A stretch of 64,000 nucleotides of DNA from Pseudomonadales bacterium (GTDB taxonomy: Bacteria > Pseudomonadota > Gammaproteobacteria > Pseudomonadales > Halieaceae), in contig JACKNU010000004.1 of NCBI GenBank assembly GCA_024234675.1, positions 1 through 64,000 of the forward strand, given 5' to 3'. Below are positions 7,125-15,843 of this stretch, piece by piece. The notes under the pieces were generated by a model. The model saw only the letters and a program-made list of their open reading frames with translations. It was not told where the DNA came from and searched no databases. Made by a program: the position numbers and the translations under genes. Position 1 is the first letter of the stretch; each line of letters opens with the position of its first letter.

Positions 7125-10100
7125 TCATGAAATGACGGCATCTTCTACTAGTTCTGACTCGGCAGTTGATTTGGGATTCCGATAGAACATTCGATACAAG
7201 CCCGGAAGCACTACGAGAGTTAGCAGTGTCGAGGAGATAATTCCGCCTATAACCACAGTCGCGAGCGGGCGTTGAACCTCAGCCCCCGTACTTGTATTGA
7301 GCGCCATCGGTAAAAAGCCCAACGCTGCCACTAACGCGACCATCAGGATAGGCCGTAAGCGCAGCAGAGCGCCGTCTCGAATCGAGGCGTCAATATCCTT
7401 GCCATTCGCCAGCCCGTCCCGAAACGCCGACACCATCATCACGCCTGTCAGGACCGATACGCCGCAAAGGGTAATAAATCCAACCCCCGCCGTGATCGAC
7501 AGGGGAATATCGCGTAACCACAGCGAGATTATGCCGCCGGTCAGAGCCAGCGGTACGCCGCTGAACACCAGTGCAGCGTCCTTCGCCGAACCGAAGGTCA
7601 TCATCAGCAGAGCGAAGATCATCACCAGTGTTACTGGCACCAACAGGGTGAGCCTCTCGGTCGCCGATTCCAGTTGCTCGAACGTACCGCCGTAGCTCAA
7701 CCAGTAGCCAGGGGGGATTTCGACCTGTTCATCCAGTTTCTGCTGGACTTCGGCGACAAAGCCCGCCAGATCCCGGCCCCGGACATTGGCGCTCACCACC
7801 AGGCGGCGCTTGCCGTTTTCTCGCGAAATCTGGTTGGCGCCCGGTGCCAACTTCACTGTTGCCACCTCCCCCAGGGGTACAAAGCCGCCCTGGGGCAGTG
7901 GCACCGGCAGGCGCTCCAGAGTTCTGAGATCACTGCGCAACTGTTCAGGTAGCCGTACCACGATCGCAAACCGTCGATCACCCTCGAACACCAGACCCGC
8001 ATCTTCTCCGCCGGTGGCGGCCGCGAGCACATCCTGCACATCTGCAACATTGAGACCATAGCGGTACAGTGCCGGCCGGTCCGCTTCAACCGACAGTATC
8101 GGCAGGCCCGACACCTGTTCGACCTTCACACCTTCCGCTCCCTCAATGCTATTGATGACCTCGGCGATGTCATTACCTGAGCGCAGCAATTGCCCCAGGT
8201 CGTCACCAAACACCTTCACACCCAGGTCGGAGCGCACGCCGGAGATCAACTCGTTGAAACGCAGCTGAATGGGTTGGCTGATTTCAAAGGCATTGCCGGG
8301 CAACAGTGCCAGTTTCTCGCCGATCTCCTCCAACAACTGTGCCTTGGACTTATTCGGGTCTGGCCACTCTTCGTGGTCCTTGAGCATCACATAGCCATCA
8401 GAGATATTCGGACCCATGGGATCGCTGGCGACTTCAGCGGTGCCCACCCGAGAAAAGTACGTTTTGACCTCGGGTAGTTCGAGGATTGCGCGCTCTAGCT
8501 GGAACTGCATTTCGAGCGATTGGGTCAGGCTCGTGCCCGGAATACGCAACGCTTGAATCGCCACGTCACCTTCATCCAGGTTGGGAATGAACTCGGCGCC
8601 CATACGCGTAGCCAACCAGCCACAGCCGAGCACAAATGCTACCGCACCCAGCAACACCGGAAGCCGGAATCGAAGCGCAGCCGACAGTGTTGGGAGATAC
8701 AACGACTTGGCTGTGCGCACAATGGCATTGTCCTTTTCTTCAATGCGACCGGTCAGCAGCAGCGCGACGGCCGCAGGGACAAACGTGAGCGAGAGGATTA
8801 ACGCCGAGACCAACGCCATAATCACGGCCATCGCCATGGGCGTAAACATTTTGCCCTCTACGCCGGTCAGGGCCAGTATGGGGAGATTGACCAGAATCAC
8901 CACCAGCACGCTAATCAAACTGGGGGTGAACACCTCTCTGGTGGCGGTGAATGTTGTCTGCAAACGTTCATTGAGCTTCAGGAGGCGACCGAGATGATGT
9001 TGGCGCTCGGCGAGCCGGAGGATGCAGTTTTCAACGATAATGACGGCCCCGTCGACGATCAGGCCGAAATCCAGCGCGCCCAGACTCATCAGGTTGGCAC
9101 TGACTTTCGTCTCTACCATGCCAGAGATCAACATAAGCATGGACAGGGGAATGACCATCGCCGTAAGCAGTGCAGCGCGAACATTACCAAGCATTACCAG
9201 CAGCACGACAACCACCAGGATGGCGCCTTCGAGCAGGTTTGTCTGCACCGTGGTAATGGTTTTGTCCACCAGCACTGTGCGGTTGTACACTGGCTCGGCG
9301 ATAACCCCCTCAGGCAGCGTTTTATTGATCTCCGTCAGCTTGTCAGCCACCGCCTCTGAGACGGTGCGGCTGTTTCCGCCCAACAACATCACTGCCGTGC
9401 CCAGGACGGTTTCCTGACCGTCGAGCGTAGCGGCACCGGTGCGCAATTGTTTACCAAACCCCACCTCGGCGACATCGGCTATGGTGATCGGCACGTTCCC
9501 GCGATGGGCGACGATGACCCTTTCAATTGCGGCGATATCGGCCAACTGGCCCGGTGCTCGGATCAAATACTGCTCGCCGTTTTTCTCTATGTAACCCGCT
9601 CCGACGTTGGCGTTATTTTTGGGCAGTGCCTCCACCAGGTCATCAAAGGTCAGAGCGTACGCCAATAGCCCTGCCGGATCCGGCGTGATGTGAAATTCTT
9701 TTTCGTAGCCGCCGATAGTGTTGATTTCCGTCACACCCGGCACCAGTCGAAGCTGCGGCCGAATGACCCAATCCTGCAGGGTGCGCAGCGCTGTCGCGTC
9801 ATACGGTGCGCCGTTTTCCTGTCTTGCGTCGGGCTCGGCTTTCACCGCGTAGTGAAATATTTCACCCAGGCCTGTGGCGACCGGCCCCATAACGGGCTCA
9901 ATACCCGCTGGCATCTCACTCTTGGCTTGTTGCAAGCGTTCATTGATGAGATTGCGGGCAAAATAAATGTCAGTGCCTTTTTCGAAAACAACAGTGACCT
10001 GGGATAAGGCATAGCGGGAGATGGAACGGGTTTCTTCGACATAGGGCAATCCGGTGATGGCCAGCTCCACCAGATAGGTTATCCGCTGCTCAACTTCGAG

Positions 10101-10274
10101 CGGCGAGTAACCGGGTGCCTCGGTATTGATCTGGACCTGTACATTGGTGATGTCCGGGACCGCGTCGATGGGCAGGTTCTGGTAGTTCCAGACACCGACC
10201 GCCGCCACCGCCGCGACCAGAAAGATGATCAGCCACCGGCGCGCAATTGAAAATTGAATAAGTGCATCAATCAT
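7125..10274 (-). CDS. czcA: CzcA-type heavy-metal efflux RND pump
   Basis: A 1049-residue proton-driven inner-membrane pump of the HME-RND family, the engine of the CzcCBA tripartite system that exports Co/Zn/Cd across both membranes. N-terminal TM1 (ARRWLIIFLVAAVAAVGVW) is followed by the porter domain (PIDAVPDITNVQVQINT, GYSPLEVEQRITYLVE). TM4 carries LDFGLIVDGAVIIVEN at about 401-416, with Asp402, Asp408 and Glu415 as in the HME1 (Zn/Co/Cd) class rather than the Cu/Ag class. The second half repeats the layout, ending in the usual C-terminal TM block. It lies 90 bp downstream of czcB. Full length with no frame damage. Confidence 0.95.
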   Translation of the reverse strand: MIDALIQFSIARRWLIIFLVAAVAAVGVWNYQNLPIDAVPDITNVQVQINTEAPGYSPLEVEQRITYLVELAITGLPYVEETRSISRYALSQVTVVFEKGTDIYFARNLINERLQQAKSEMPAGIEPVMGPVATGLGEIFHYAVKAEPDARQENGAPYDATALRTLQDWVIRPQLRLVPGVTEINTIGGYEKEFHITPDPAGLLAYALTFDDLVEALPKNNANVGAGYIEKNGEQYLIRAPGQLADIAAIERVIVAHRGNVPITIADVAEVGFGKQLRTGAATLDGQETVLGTAVMLLGGNSRTVSEAVADKLTEINKTLPEGVIAEPVYNRTVLVDKTITTVQTNLLEGAILVVVVLLVMLGNVRAALLTAMVIPLSMLMLISGMVETKVSANLMSLGALDFGLIVDGAVIIVENCILRLAERQHHLGRLLKLNERLQTTFTATREVFTPSLISVLVVILVNLPILALTGVEGKMFTPMAMAVIMALVSALILSLTFVPAAVALLLTGRIEEKDNAIVRTAKSLYLPTLSAALRFRLPVLLGAVAFVLGCGWLATRMGAEFIPNLDEGDVAIQALRIPGTSLTQSLEMQFQLERAILELPEVKTYFSRVGTAEVASDPMGPNISDGYVMLKDHEEWPDPNKSKAQLLEEIGEKLALLPGNAFEISQPIQLRFNELISGVRSDLGVKVFGDDLGQLLRSGNDIAEVINSIEGAEGVKVEQVSGLPILSVEADRPALYRYGLNVADVQDVLAAATGGEDAGLVFEGDRRFAIVVRLPEQLRSDLRTLERLPVPLPQGGFVPLGEVATVKLAPGANQISRENGKRRLVVSANVRGRDLAGFVAEVQQKLDEQVEIPPGYWLSYGGTFEQLESATERLTLLVPVTLVMIFALLMMTFGSAKDAALVFSGVPLALTGGIISLWLRDIPLSITAGVGFITLCGVSVLTGVMMVSAFRDGLANGKDIDASIRDGALLRLRPILMVALVAALGFLPMALNTSTGAEVQRPLATVVIGGIISSTLLTLVVLPGLYRMFYRNPKSTAESELVEDAVIS

Positions 10275-10364
10275 AATAAAAACCTGCTACCTGACGTTAG
10301 GCCGCACACGTGATACGGCGACGCCGATTGAGTGCCCAAGGGGAGATTATTAATTTGAAGAATC

Positions 10365-11321
10365 TCAGTGCCCATGTTCAGCGTCCTCCTTACCGAGTTC
10401 AGACTTGAGCGTGAAGCTGTTCGTCGAGACATAGGCCTCGCCAACTTGTAATCCCTTTAGCACCTCACTGACTTGCCCATCGCTACGGCCCAGCATTACG
10501 GGCCGCGCCTCGAAGCCTTCGTCACCCTCTACAAAAACCACAGTCTGGTCCTCGACAATCTGGATGGCCTCATCCCGAATGGCCGTAGGCACCTCCGTTT
10601 CTGACAGCACCACTTCAGCGGTGACAAAATGACCGGGGACCCACCGGTGATCTGGGTTGTCCAGCAAGACTCTTGCCGTGGTTGTCTGGTTGGTACTGCT
10701 GCCCACGGGCAAGATAGTGGTGATCTTGCCCTCTCCAGTAATAGACGGGTCTCGATTGACAATCCTTACTGACTGCCCGACACGGACTTTGGAGAGATCC
10801 GCGGGAAAGACCGACAGATCGACCCAGACCGTGGAGTAGTCCCCGATCACAAACAACGCTCTGTCGCCGGTCTGCTCGCCGACATTGGCATTGCGCTGGG
10901 TGACAACGCCACTCAGCGAAGCGAGCACCGGGTAGGATTTCAGGCTCTCGTTACTTTCCACCGTCGCCAGGGTTTCGCCCTGTTGCACCGCATCACCGAT
11001 TTGTTTGGCTACGTTTTTGATGACCCCCGGGAAACGTGCTGAGACCGTGTGCTCACGCTCCGCATTGGGAACGATCTGCCCATACAATGGCAAGGTTTCA
11101 CGGATACTCGCCGGTCCGACGCGATCAACGGCTATTCCAGCATGTTTGATTTGGTCTGGCGTAAGAGCGATATGACCCTCTTCGCTGTGAGCCTCTTCAT
11201 TTTCAGGAGCGCCTGGTGCCGGTGATTCCGCGTATGCGCCCTTAAGGGCACAGCTCAGCGTAAGGGCCACAAAGATTGTGGCCAGCCACCGTGGTTTACG
11301 GTGTCGTGTGATTGAGTACAT
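10365..11321 (-). CDS. czcB: CzcB-type periplasmic adaptor
   Basis: A 318-residue membrane-fusion protein linking CzcA to CzcC. A signal peptide (about residues 1-31, ending GAYA) leads to a metal-binding-like stretch, ENEEAHSEEGHIAL. Lipoyl/barrel-sandwich parts follow: ARFPGVIKNVAKQIGDAVQQGETLATVES and YPVLASLSGVVTQRNANVGEQ. Then come a beta-barrel (VWVDLSVFPADLSKVRVGQSVRI) and a C-terminal domain ending in His-rich DAEHGH. It is shorter than classic CzcB and lacks a long coiled-coil hairpin. Its ATG overlaps the czcC stop (TAATG), so translation is coupled. Confidence 0.92.
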   Translation of the reverse strand: MYSITRHRKPRWLATIFVALTLSCALKGAYAESPAPGAPENEEAHSEEGHIALTPDQIKHAGIAVDRVGPASIRETLPLYGQIVPNAEREHTVSARFPGVIKNVAKQIGDAVQQGETLATVESNESLKSYPVLASLSGVVTQRNANVGEQTGDRALFVIGDYSTVWVDLSVFPADLSKVRVGQSVRIVNRDPSITGEGKITTILPVGSSTNQTTTARVLLDNPDHRWVPGHFVTAEVVLSETEVPTAIRDEAIQIVEDQTVVFVEGDEGFEARPVMLGRSDGQVSEVLKGLQVGEAYVSTNSFTLKSELGKEDAEHGH

Positions 11322-12664
11322 TAGTTAGATTCCTGATCAGTCTCGCTGGCATCAATCTCAAGCGAAGGTAAAAGGGGTTCAGAGGTCAATTGCTCGATCG
11401 TCGCGCCGCTTTGCAGTGCGGAAGAGGCTGCTGCGATCAAGGCATACTCCGCCGAGATTAATTCCTGCCGCGCAGCAACCCACTCCTGGTAGCCATAGCG
11501 GCCGTTTTCGTAGGCCGCCTGCGTTTGCTGCAGCGCGCGTGTCAGTATGGGAATGACATCCACTCGAAGAGAGTTGGCGGTTTCTATCCCCAGCTTGCGC
11601 TGTTGGTAGGCATCAAAAAGACTCGCGCGCAAATTCAGCAGCGCTGATTCACGTCGGATGGAGACTTCATCCCGCGAGGCGAGTGCAGACTGGATTGCAC
11701 CGGTATTCCGCTTTGCGCTAAACAGCGGAATGCTTAGGCCGGCAACAAGGGCGGTATCGTTCGTGTCCTGGAATTGCCGGACACCCACAGACCAGCCTAT
11801 ATCTGTTTTTGACTGTGTTTTGGCGAGTTGGATTTCCGCCTCGCGTAAGCGCTCCTCGCTGGCGAAAATCTCGATAGCCGGATTCTGGGTTGCACGGTCA
11901 AACAGCGCGTCGAAGTCACCGACCTTACCCAGCGCCTGCAAATCACCAGCCACCCGCACAAAATCGGGTTCTGGCACACCCCACAACACCGAGAGCGACA
12001 GCCGCGATGCTCGCAACCGGTTCTGCGCCTCGGTCACCACAATCTCAGCTTGGGCCAACTGTGCTCGCGAGCGCAGCAACTCGGCTTCCGGTGCAGCACC
12101 GGCGCGGGTGCGACGTTCCACCGATTGAACGACGACTTGCGCGAGTGACCTGCTACTGACCGCAAGATCCAGACGCGCCTGGGTAGCTACTACGTCCACA
12201 TAACGACGCGTCACTTCCCCCAACAAATCGAGGGCTCGCGCCTGGCGCTCTCCATCAATCAAATAGCGTTGCGCATTGACGGCGGCGACTCGAGCTTCTC
12301 GCTTGCCGCCCAATTCGATGACCGACGATAAGGCCAAGGTAAACTCAGCACTATCGGCGCCGCTGAAATCGTCCGTACCGCCAATGTTTTCAGCCTCTGC
12401 ACTCAGATCAAATTGTGGCCGCAGATCAGCGGTTTGTGCCAAACCCTGTAGGCCGATTTCCCTGAAGCGATACACCCGAAGGTCCGGATTTTGAGACAGC
12501 GCGAGCTGTATCGCTGAACCGAGAGTCATTGTTGTATCGCTGGTTTCAGCCGCGTTTGCCGGCAATGCCAACACGGCTGCAAAAAGGCAGCCGATTAAAG
12601 TGTGTAACGACGACCGGTGCCGATCGAGTTTGCGGATTTCGATCCCGCAGATGGATTGATGCAT
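11321..12664 (-). CDS. czcC: CzcC-type outer-membrane efflux channel
   Basis: A 447-residue TolC-like outer-membrane factor that completes CzcCBA. The chosen ATG (12,664) follows AGGGG by 8 nt and begins a basic stretch and signal segment ending ALPANAAE; an upstream in-frame start at 12,730 lacks these. Two OEP repeats are visible, each with long Ala/Gln-rich helices (SAIQLALSQNPDLRVYRFRE, then LLRSRAQLAQAEIVVTEAQN, and the second-half AYENGRYGYQEWVAARQELI). It is the first gene of czcCBA on this strand, with the Cys/His-rich small gene 194 bp upstream. An ATTTC-TCTAG-GAAAT repeat (12,770-12,784) lies in that gap. Confidence 0.92.
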   Translation of the reverse strand: MHQSICGIEIRKLDRHRSSLHTLIGCLFAAVLALPANAAETSDTTMTLGSAIQLALSQNPDLRVYRFREIGLQGLAQTADLRPQFDLSAEAENIGGTDDFSGADSAEFTLALSSVIELGGKREARVAAVNAQRYLIDGERQARALDLLGEVTRRYVDVVATQARLDLAVSSRSLAQVVVQSVERRTRAGAAPEAELLRSRAQLAQAEIVVTEAQNRLRASRLSLSVLWGVPEPDFVRVAGDLQALGKVGDFDALFDRATQNPAIEIFASEERLREAEIQLAKTQSKTDIGWSVGVRQFQDTNDTALVAGLSIPLFSAKRNTGAIQSALASRDEVSIRRESALLNLRASLFDAYQQRKLGIETANSLRVDVIPILTRALQQTQAAYENGRYGYQEWVAARQELISAEYALIAAASSALQSGATIEQLTSEPLLPSLEIDASETDQESN

Positions 12665-12858
12665 TCTGTTAACCCCTGATTTAGGTCTACCTGTCTCTGC
12701 CTGGATCGCCGAGGCGAAACACAGGCTCAAAACAACGCAACTACCGTTAAATCCAGCGCGGGAACACGAATTTCTCTAGGAAATACGCTATATCCCGAGG
12801 AACATCAGGATCAGAATTTACGCAGTAGAACGCGCTTATTCGCCAGAAAATGGCGAGA

Positions 12859-13218
12859 TCAGGCGCTGGTTGGGGGTCTTAGGAGTGGATCGAGGTATTG
12901 AAAGCTGTAGGAGAAGGAGTGAGACGAAACGAAGCTCCGCCCGTAGGGTGAAGGCACAGAATTAACCTGACAGCCTAAAGCCAATACGTGGCAGTGGCCG
13001 TGGGCATGACAGCAATTAGTGTCAACCAGATCAACCGTGCCGGGTTTTCCATGATCGGAATGGCTGTCGGTAACGTGATCTGCGTTGTTCTCGAGTAGTG
13101 CGCTCTCGACCTCACCATCGGAGAAAGACTCGAAATGCTCACCGAAACCCGCCATCACCGACTGGCAGGTAAGCAGGGCCAAAACAAATATGGCTATCGC
13201 ACGGCGAAATTTAAGCAT
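12859..13218 (-). CDS. Small secreted Cys/His-rich protein (CzcI/CzcE-like role possible)
   Basis: A 119-residue protein with a signal peptide (MLKFRRAIAIFVLALLTCQS, cleavage near VMAGFG). The mature part is acidic and contains DSHSDHGK and then NCCHAHGHCHVLALGC, a dense cluster of four Cys and four His that could bind metal. It sits directly upstream of czcC in the same orientation, the position of czcI in the Cupriavidus czc system. Sequence similarity to CzcI is only general (short, secreted, His-rich). Periplasmic location is inferred; function is unproven. Confidence 0.6.
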   Translation of the reverse strand: MLKFRRAIAIFVLALLTCQSVMAGFGEHFESFSDGEVESALLENNADHVTDSHSDHGKPGTVDLVDTNCCHAHGHCHVLALGCQVNSVPSPYGRSFVSSHSFSYSFQYLDPLLRPPTSA

Positions 13219-13376
13219 TGGCTTTATTGCAGATCATTCGTTTAATAGTTTGATTACCCAGCGACGGTAGCATAGATGCTGCATTGATCATACAATGCAA
13301 CGGTGGTACTACTCCATATTTTCGACCCATTTCCCAGAACCAAATAGCCGGGGCCACGCAACTTCATTGTACAGCT

Positions 13377-14036
13377 CTAGCTCACCCTTGCTTGAGTCAA
13401 TCGGATAGTACCTAGCATTGTTGGTACGCAGGCGCCTCTCGCAACATCAACAAACCCCGCCTCTTCGAGCAAGAGCGGGAGCAAGTCTTCCACACTGTCC
13501 TGAGTTGATTCAAAGCCGTCAAGACACTGCACCACCAAAAACAACCCTCGTTGAACTATTGATGACGGTTTACCCCAGTCGGCAATGTGCAGTCGCCCTC
13601 CGGGTTTGAGGACACGACGGACCTCTCTCAAGGAGTCCAGTTTCTGTCGCCGATTCAGGTGGTGAAAAAACAAACTCGACACCGCAAGATCAAACGTCCC
13701 TGTTTCAAAAGGCATGTCCTGTGCGAATCCCTGCAGCAAGCTCACACGCTCGTCCACCATGGCAAGCTTGGTTTTGGCTTGTTCGAGCGCGCCCGGATCA
13801 GCATCCAGTCCGGTGATCGTCAGTGACGCCTCTCGCCTGGCAAACATTCGGGCCAATGTACCTGTCCCGCATCCGATATCGAGCAGGTGTTGCCCCGCGA
13901 GTGGGGTGGCCTGGTCTAGCAGTGCGCGCTTGAATCGTCCTTCTCGCGTAGTCAGGGCAACCACCCTGTCATAATAGCGCGTTAAGACGTGATATTTTAA
14001 AGCCGGAATATAGGTTGGCGTGTTGGTTGCTTTCAT
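13377..14036 (-). CDS. Class I SAM-dependent methyltransferase
   Basis: A 219-residue UbiE/Methyltransf_11-like enzyme. The glycine-rich motif I is HLLDIGCGTGTLARMFARR (about 51-69), the acidic ribose-binding residue is in ITGLDADPGALEQAK, and motif II/III are FDLAVSSLFFHHL and LREVRRVLKPGGRLHIADWG. The substrate is not evident. It lies 13 bp downstream of the HMA-CDF transporter gene and shares its MerR-type promoter, so it is probably metal-induced. It could modify a lipid, a small molecule or a metalloid; the arsenite-methyltransferase cysteine pattern is not seen. Confidence 0.8.
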   Translation of the reverse strand: MKATNTPTYIPALKYHVLTRYYDRVVALTTREGRFKRALLDQATPLAGQHLLDIGCGTGTLARMFARREASLTITGLDADPGALEQAKTKLAMVDERVSLLQGFAQDMPFETGTFDLAVSSLFFHHLNRRQKLDSLREVRRVLKPGGRLHIADWGKPSSIVQRGLFLVVQCLDGFESTQDSVEDLLPLLLEEAGFVDVARGACVPTMLGTIRLTQARVS

Positions 14037-14049
14037 CGCATTCTCTAGT

Positions 14050-14949
14050 TCAGGATTTAAGTTGCAAAATACGGCGTGCGCCGTTCAAAACAATCCCGGC
14101 AATAATGAACCCGATGACCAAATCCGGATAACGTGATCCGCTCCAGGCGACCAGGCCACCGGCAAGAATGACCCCCAGATTGGCTATCACGTCATTGGCT
14201 GAGAAAATCCAACTGGCTTTCATATGCGCTCCCCCCTCCCGATGCTGGGCAATAAGTAGCAGGCACAACACATTGGCCGCCAGGGCAACCAGGCCGAAGG
14301 ACATCATCAAGCTGGAATGCGGATCACTGCCGAACACAAAACGCCGTACCACCTCGCTCAAGGCGCCGAGTGCCAGAATCACCTGTAGCCAGCCGGCGAA
14401 ATGCGCGGCACGCAGCTTTATCCGCGCGCTGTGTCCGACTGCATAGAGCGCGACGCCGTAGACGGCGGCATCGGCAAACATGTCCAGAGAATCCGCAATC
14501 AAGCCCGTGGATTGTGCCCGCCAGCCAACCACGATCTCTACCACAAACATAATGCCGTTTATCGCTAACAACCACTTGAGAATGCCAGTTTCCTTCTGTG
14601 CTGTTCCCTGTGCGGTCTCCTGGGCCCGGCTAATTTCATCGCCGGACACCGGAGCGGTTCTTTCGCGCCTTGCGCCCAAGCCCACCGAGTGCATCCGCTG
14701 TTCGATAGTGTCTGCGTTTTCACCGTGAAAGACGCGCACCTTGCGATTGGAAGTATCAAATTCCAGAGCGACTGGTGGCTCCATACCATCCATCGCCATA
14801 CGGATCAGCCCCTCCTCTGAAGGGCAATCCATCTTGGGGACATTGTATTCGCTGACAAAGCCGCCCAAGGGAAGGTCGCCGCTCTCGGACGCCTGGTGAA
14901 GCGGCACTTTCGCACCGCTTTGACTACAACTGTCATATTGCTCTGTCAT
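14050..14949 (-). CDS. Cation transporter with N-terminal HMA-like domain and CDF membrane domain
   Basis: A 299-residue predicted metal exporter. The N-terminal region (about 30-95) is a heavy-metal-associated fold with the variant motif VPKMDCPSEEGLIRMA (one Cys, then Glu-Glu) instead of CxxC. A CDF-type membrane domain follows: LLAINGIMFVVEIVVGW, then GLIADSLDMFADAAVYG (TM2 site, DxxxD), and SWIFSANDVIANLGVILAG (TM5 site, NDxxxN). The usual C-terminal cytoplasmic dimer domain is missing; the protein ends in NGARRILQLKS. The promoter is the CadR/PbrR-type operator 30 bp upstream. Substrate is probably Cd, Pb or Zn. Confidence 0.83.
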   Translation of the reverse strand: MTEQYDSCSQSGAKVPLHQASESGDLPLGGFVSEYNVPKMDCPSEEGLIRMAMDGMEPPVALEFDTSNRKVRVFHGENADTIEQRMHSVGLGARRERTAPVSGDEISRAQETAQGTAQKETGILKWLLAINGIMFVVEIVVGWRAQSTGLIADSLDMFADAAVYGVALYAVGHSARIKLRAAHFAGWLQVILALGALSEVVRRFVFGSDPHSSLMMSFGLVALAANVLCLLLIAQHREGGAHMKASWIFSANDVIANLGVILAGGLVAWSGSRYPDLVIGFIIAGIVLNGARRILQLKS

Positions 14950-14978
14950 AAGGCCCCCTTGTTCTGTCTACTGTTTGC

Positions 14979-15009
14979 AGTCTAAACTCTATAGTAACTA
15001 TAGAGTCAA
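14979..15009 (-). promoter_or_regulatory. CadR/PbrR-type MerR operator-promoter
   Basis: On the minus strand, -35 TTGACT (15,004-15,009) and -10 TAGACT (14,979-14,984) have a 19-bp spacer. The spacer region is a perfect palindrome, ACTCTATAGT-A-ACTATAGAGT (14,986-15,006), close to the known pbr and cad operators. It drives the HMA-CDF and methyltransferase genes and overlaps the region in front of the divergent regulator, so the regulator probably represses or controls itself too. Confidence 0.87.
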
Positions 15010-15028
15010 TGGGCAGGATGAATCCGCC

Positions 15029-15427
15029 ATGAAGATCGGTGAATTGGCAAAACTGACCGGCTGCTCGGTTCAAGCCATACGCTACTATGAAAAAGAGAAG
15101 TTGCTGCCATCGACGCGGCGTAGTGAAGGCAATTTTCGCCTTTACGACGAGGCTTCCGCAGAGCAACTGCTATTTATCAAACTCTGTCGCAGTCTGGACC
15201 TCGGCTTGCCGGAGATCCGACAGTTATTGGCTTTAAAACGCTCTCCAGGTGCTCAGTGTGATGAGGTGAATCATATGATGGAGGCGCATATTCAACTGGT
15301 TGACGCACGGATTCGCGAGCTGACCCAATTAAACGAGCAACTGAAAGCGTTGCGTGGTCAGTGCTCAAACCAGCGCACAGTTGAGCAGTGTGGCATCCTG
15401 CAAACGTTGTCGTCTAATAAAAGTTAG
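15029..15427 (+). CDS. cadR: Cd(II)/Pb(II)-responsive MerR-family regulator
   Basis: A 132-residue metal sensor that binds the operator at 14,986-15,006 and activates the divergent transporter. The N-terminal winged helix is MKIGELAKLTGCSVQAIRYY followed by the EKEKLLPSTRRSEGNFRLY wing. The cysteines expected of the CadR/PbrR group are present: one in LTGCSV, one in GAQCDEV at the dimer-helix start, and two in the C-terminal part (RGQCSNQ and EQCGIL). The start at 15,029 is preferred over an upstream frame start at 14,975, which would overlap the operator and add unrelated residues. pbrR is an equally fair name. Confidence 0.88.
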   Translation: MKIGELAKLTGCSVQAIRYYEKEKLLPSTRRSEGNFRLYDEASAEQLLFIKLCRSLDLGLPEIRQLLALKRSPGAQCDEVNHMMEAHIQLVDARIRELTQLNEQLKALRGQCSNQRTVEQCGILQTLSSNKS

Positions 15428-15602
15428 AAACGGATTCGCTGGGTTGTTGGAATCGATTGTTTGCGATTCAGAGGGCAACATCTGCCGATGGGCAATGACT
15501 ATCCGTAAACGAGCAATACGGACAACCGCGCCAGCACGCTGAGAACTCATACTCCTGATATCAATGGCCTAACAATGCCGGCACACCTTAATCAGCCAAT
15601 GA

Positions 15603-15803
15603 TTCACCGTCGGCATCGAGAATGAACAGTTCATTCGCCAGGTACGTTGTACCAGCACGCAAATGATCGATGAGCATTACGGCAAGTGGATCTCCGCAGA
15701 TGCGACCGGGGTGGCGCAGTTTATGTCGGAGCGATTGGGAGTTTCTGAGCGTTTGGCCCCAATATGGTCCCATGGCGGCAGAAAATCGGAATTAACTCAA
15801 TAA
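15603..15803 (+). pseudogene. C-terminal stub of a tRNA-Ser tyrosine integrase
   Basis: A 66-codon relic whose N-terminal side is closed by a TGA at 15,600. It contains TSTQMIDEHYGKWI, which matches the catalytic-tyrosine box of phage/island integrases (the Tyr of HYGKW is the nucleophile), and ends PIWSHGGRKSELTQ 11 bp before the tRNA repeat. The usual Arg and His-x-x-Arg boxes have been lost with the rest of the gene. Position and orientation next to the tRNA 3' end fit the enzyme that inserted the island. Confidence 0.75.
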
Positions 15804-15813
15804 AATCAAAGGG

Positions 15814-15843
15814 ATATGGCGGAGAGCGAGGGATTCGAACCCT
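15814..15843 (-). repeat. att repeat in the intact tRNA-Ser 3' end
   Basis: Second copy of the 30-bp repeat at 4441-4470. It includes the tRNA 3' end (from 15,817) and 3 nt of flank. Because the island restores the tRNA 3' end, the tRNA stays functional. Confidence 0.85.

Larger units (their letters stand above)
4441..15843. mobile_element. Heavy-metal resistance island integrated at tRNA-Ser(GCU)
   Basis: An 11.4-kb segment between two identical 30-bp tRNA 3'-end repeats. It contains metal exporters (two CDF proteins, CzcCBA), a MerR regulator and accessory enzymes, with visibly lower GC than the core genes to the right. The integrase survives only as a C-terminal stub at 15,603-15,803, so the element is probably fixed. 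Boundaries come from the repeats; function comes from gene content. Confidence 0.78.

Noticed and set aside
15588..15773. Minus-strand 61-codon frame beside the tRNA
   Set aside because: It is antisense to the integrase stub, whose plus-strand reading carries a clear catalytic-tyrosine box.
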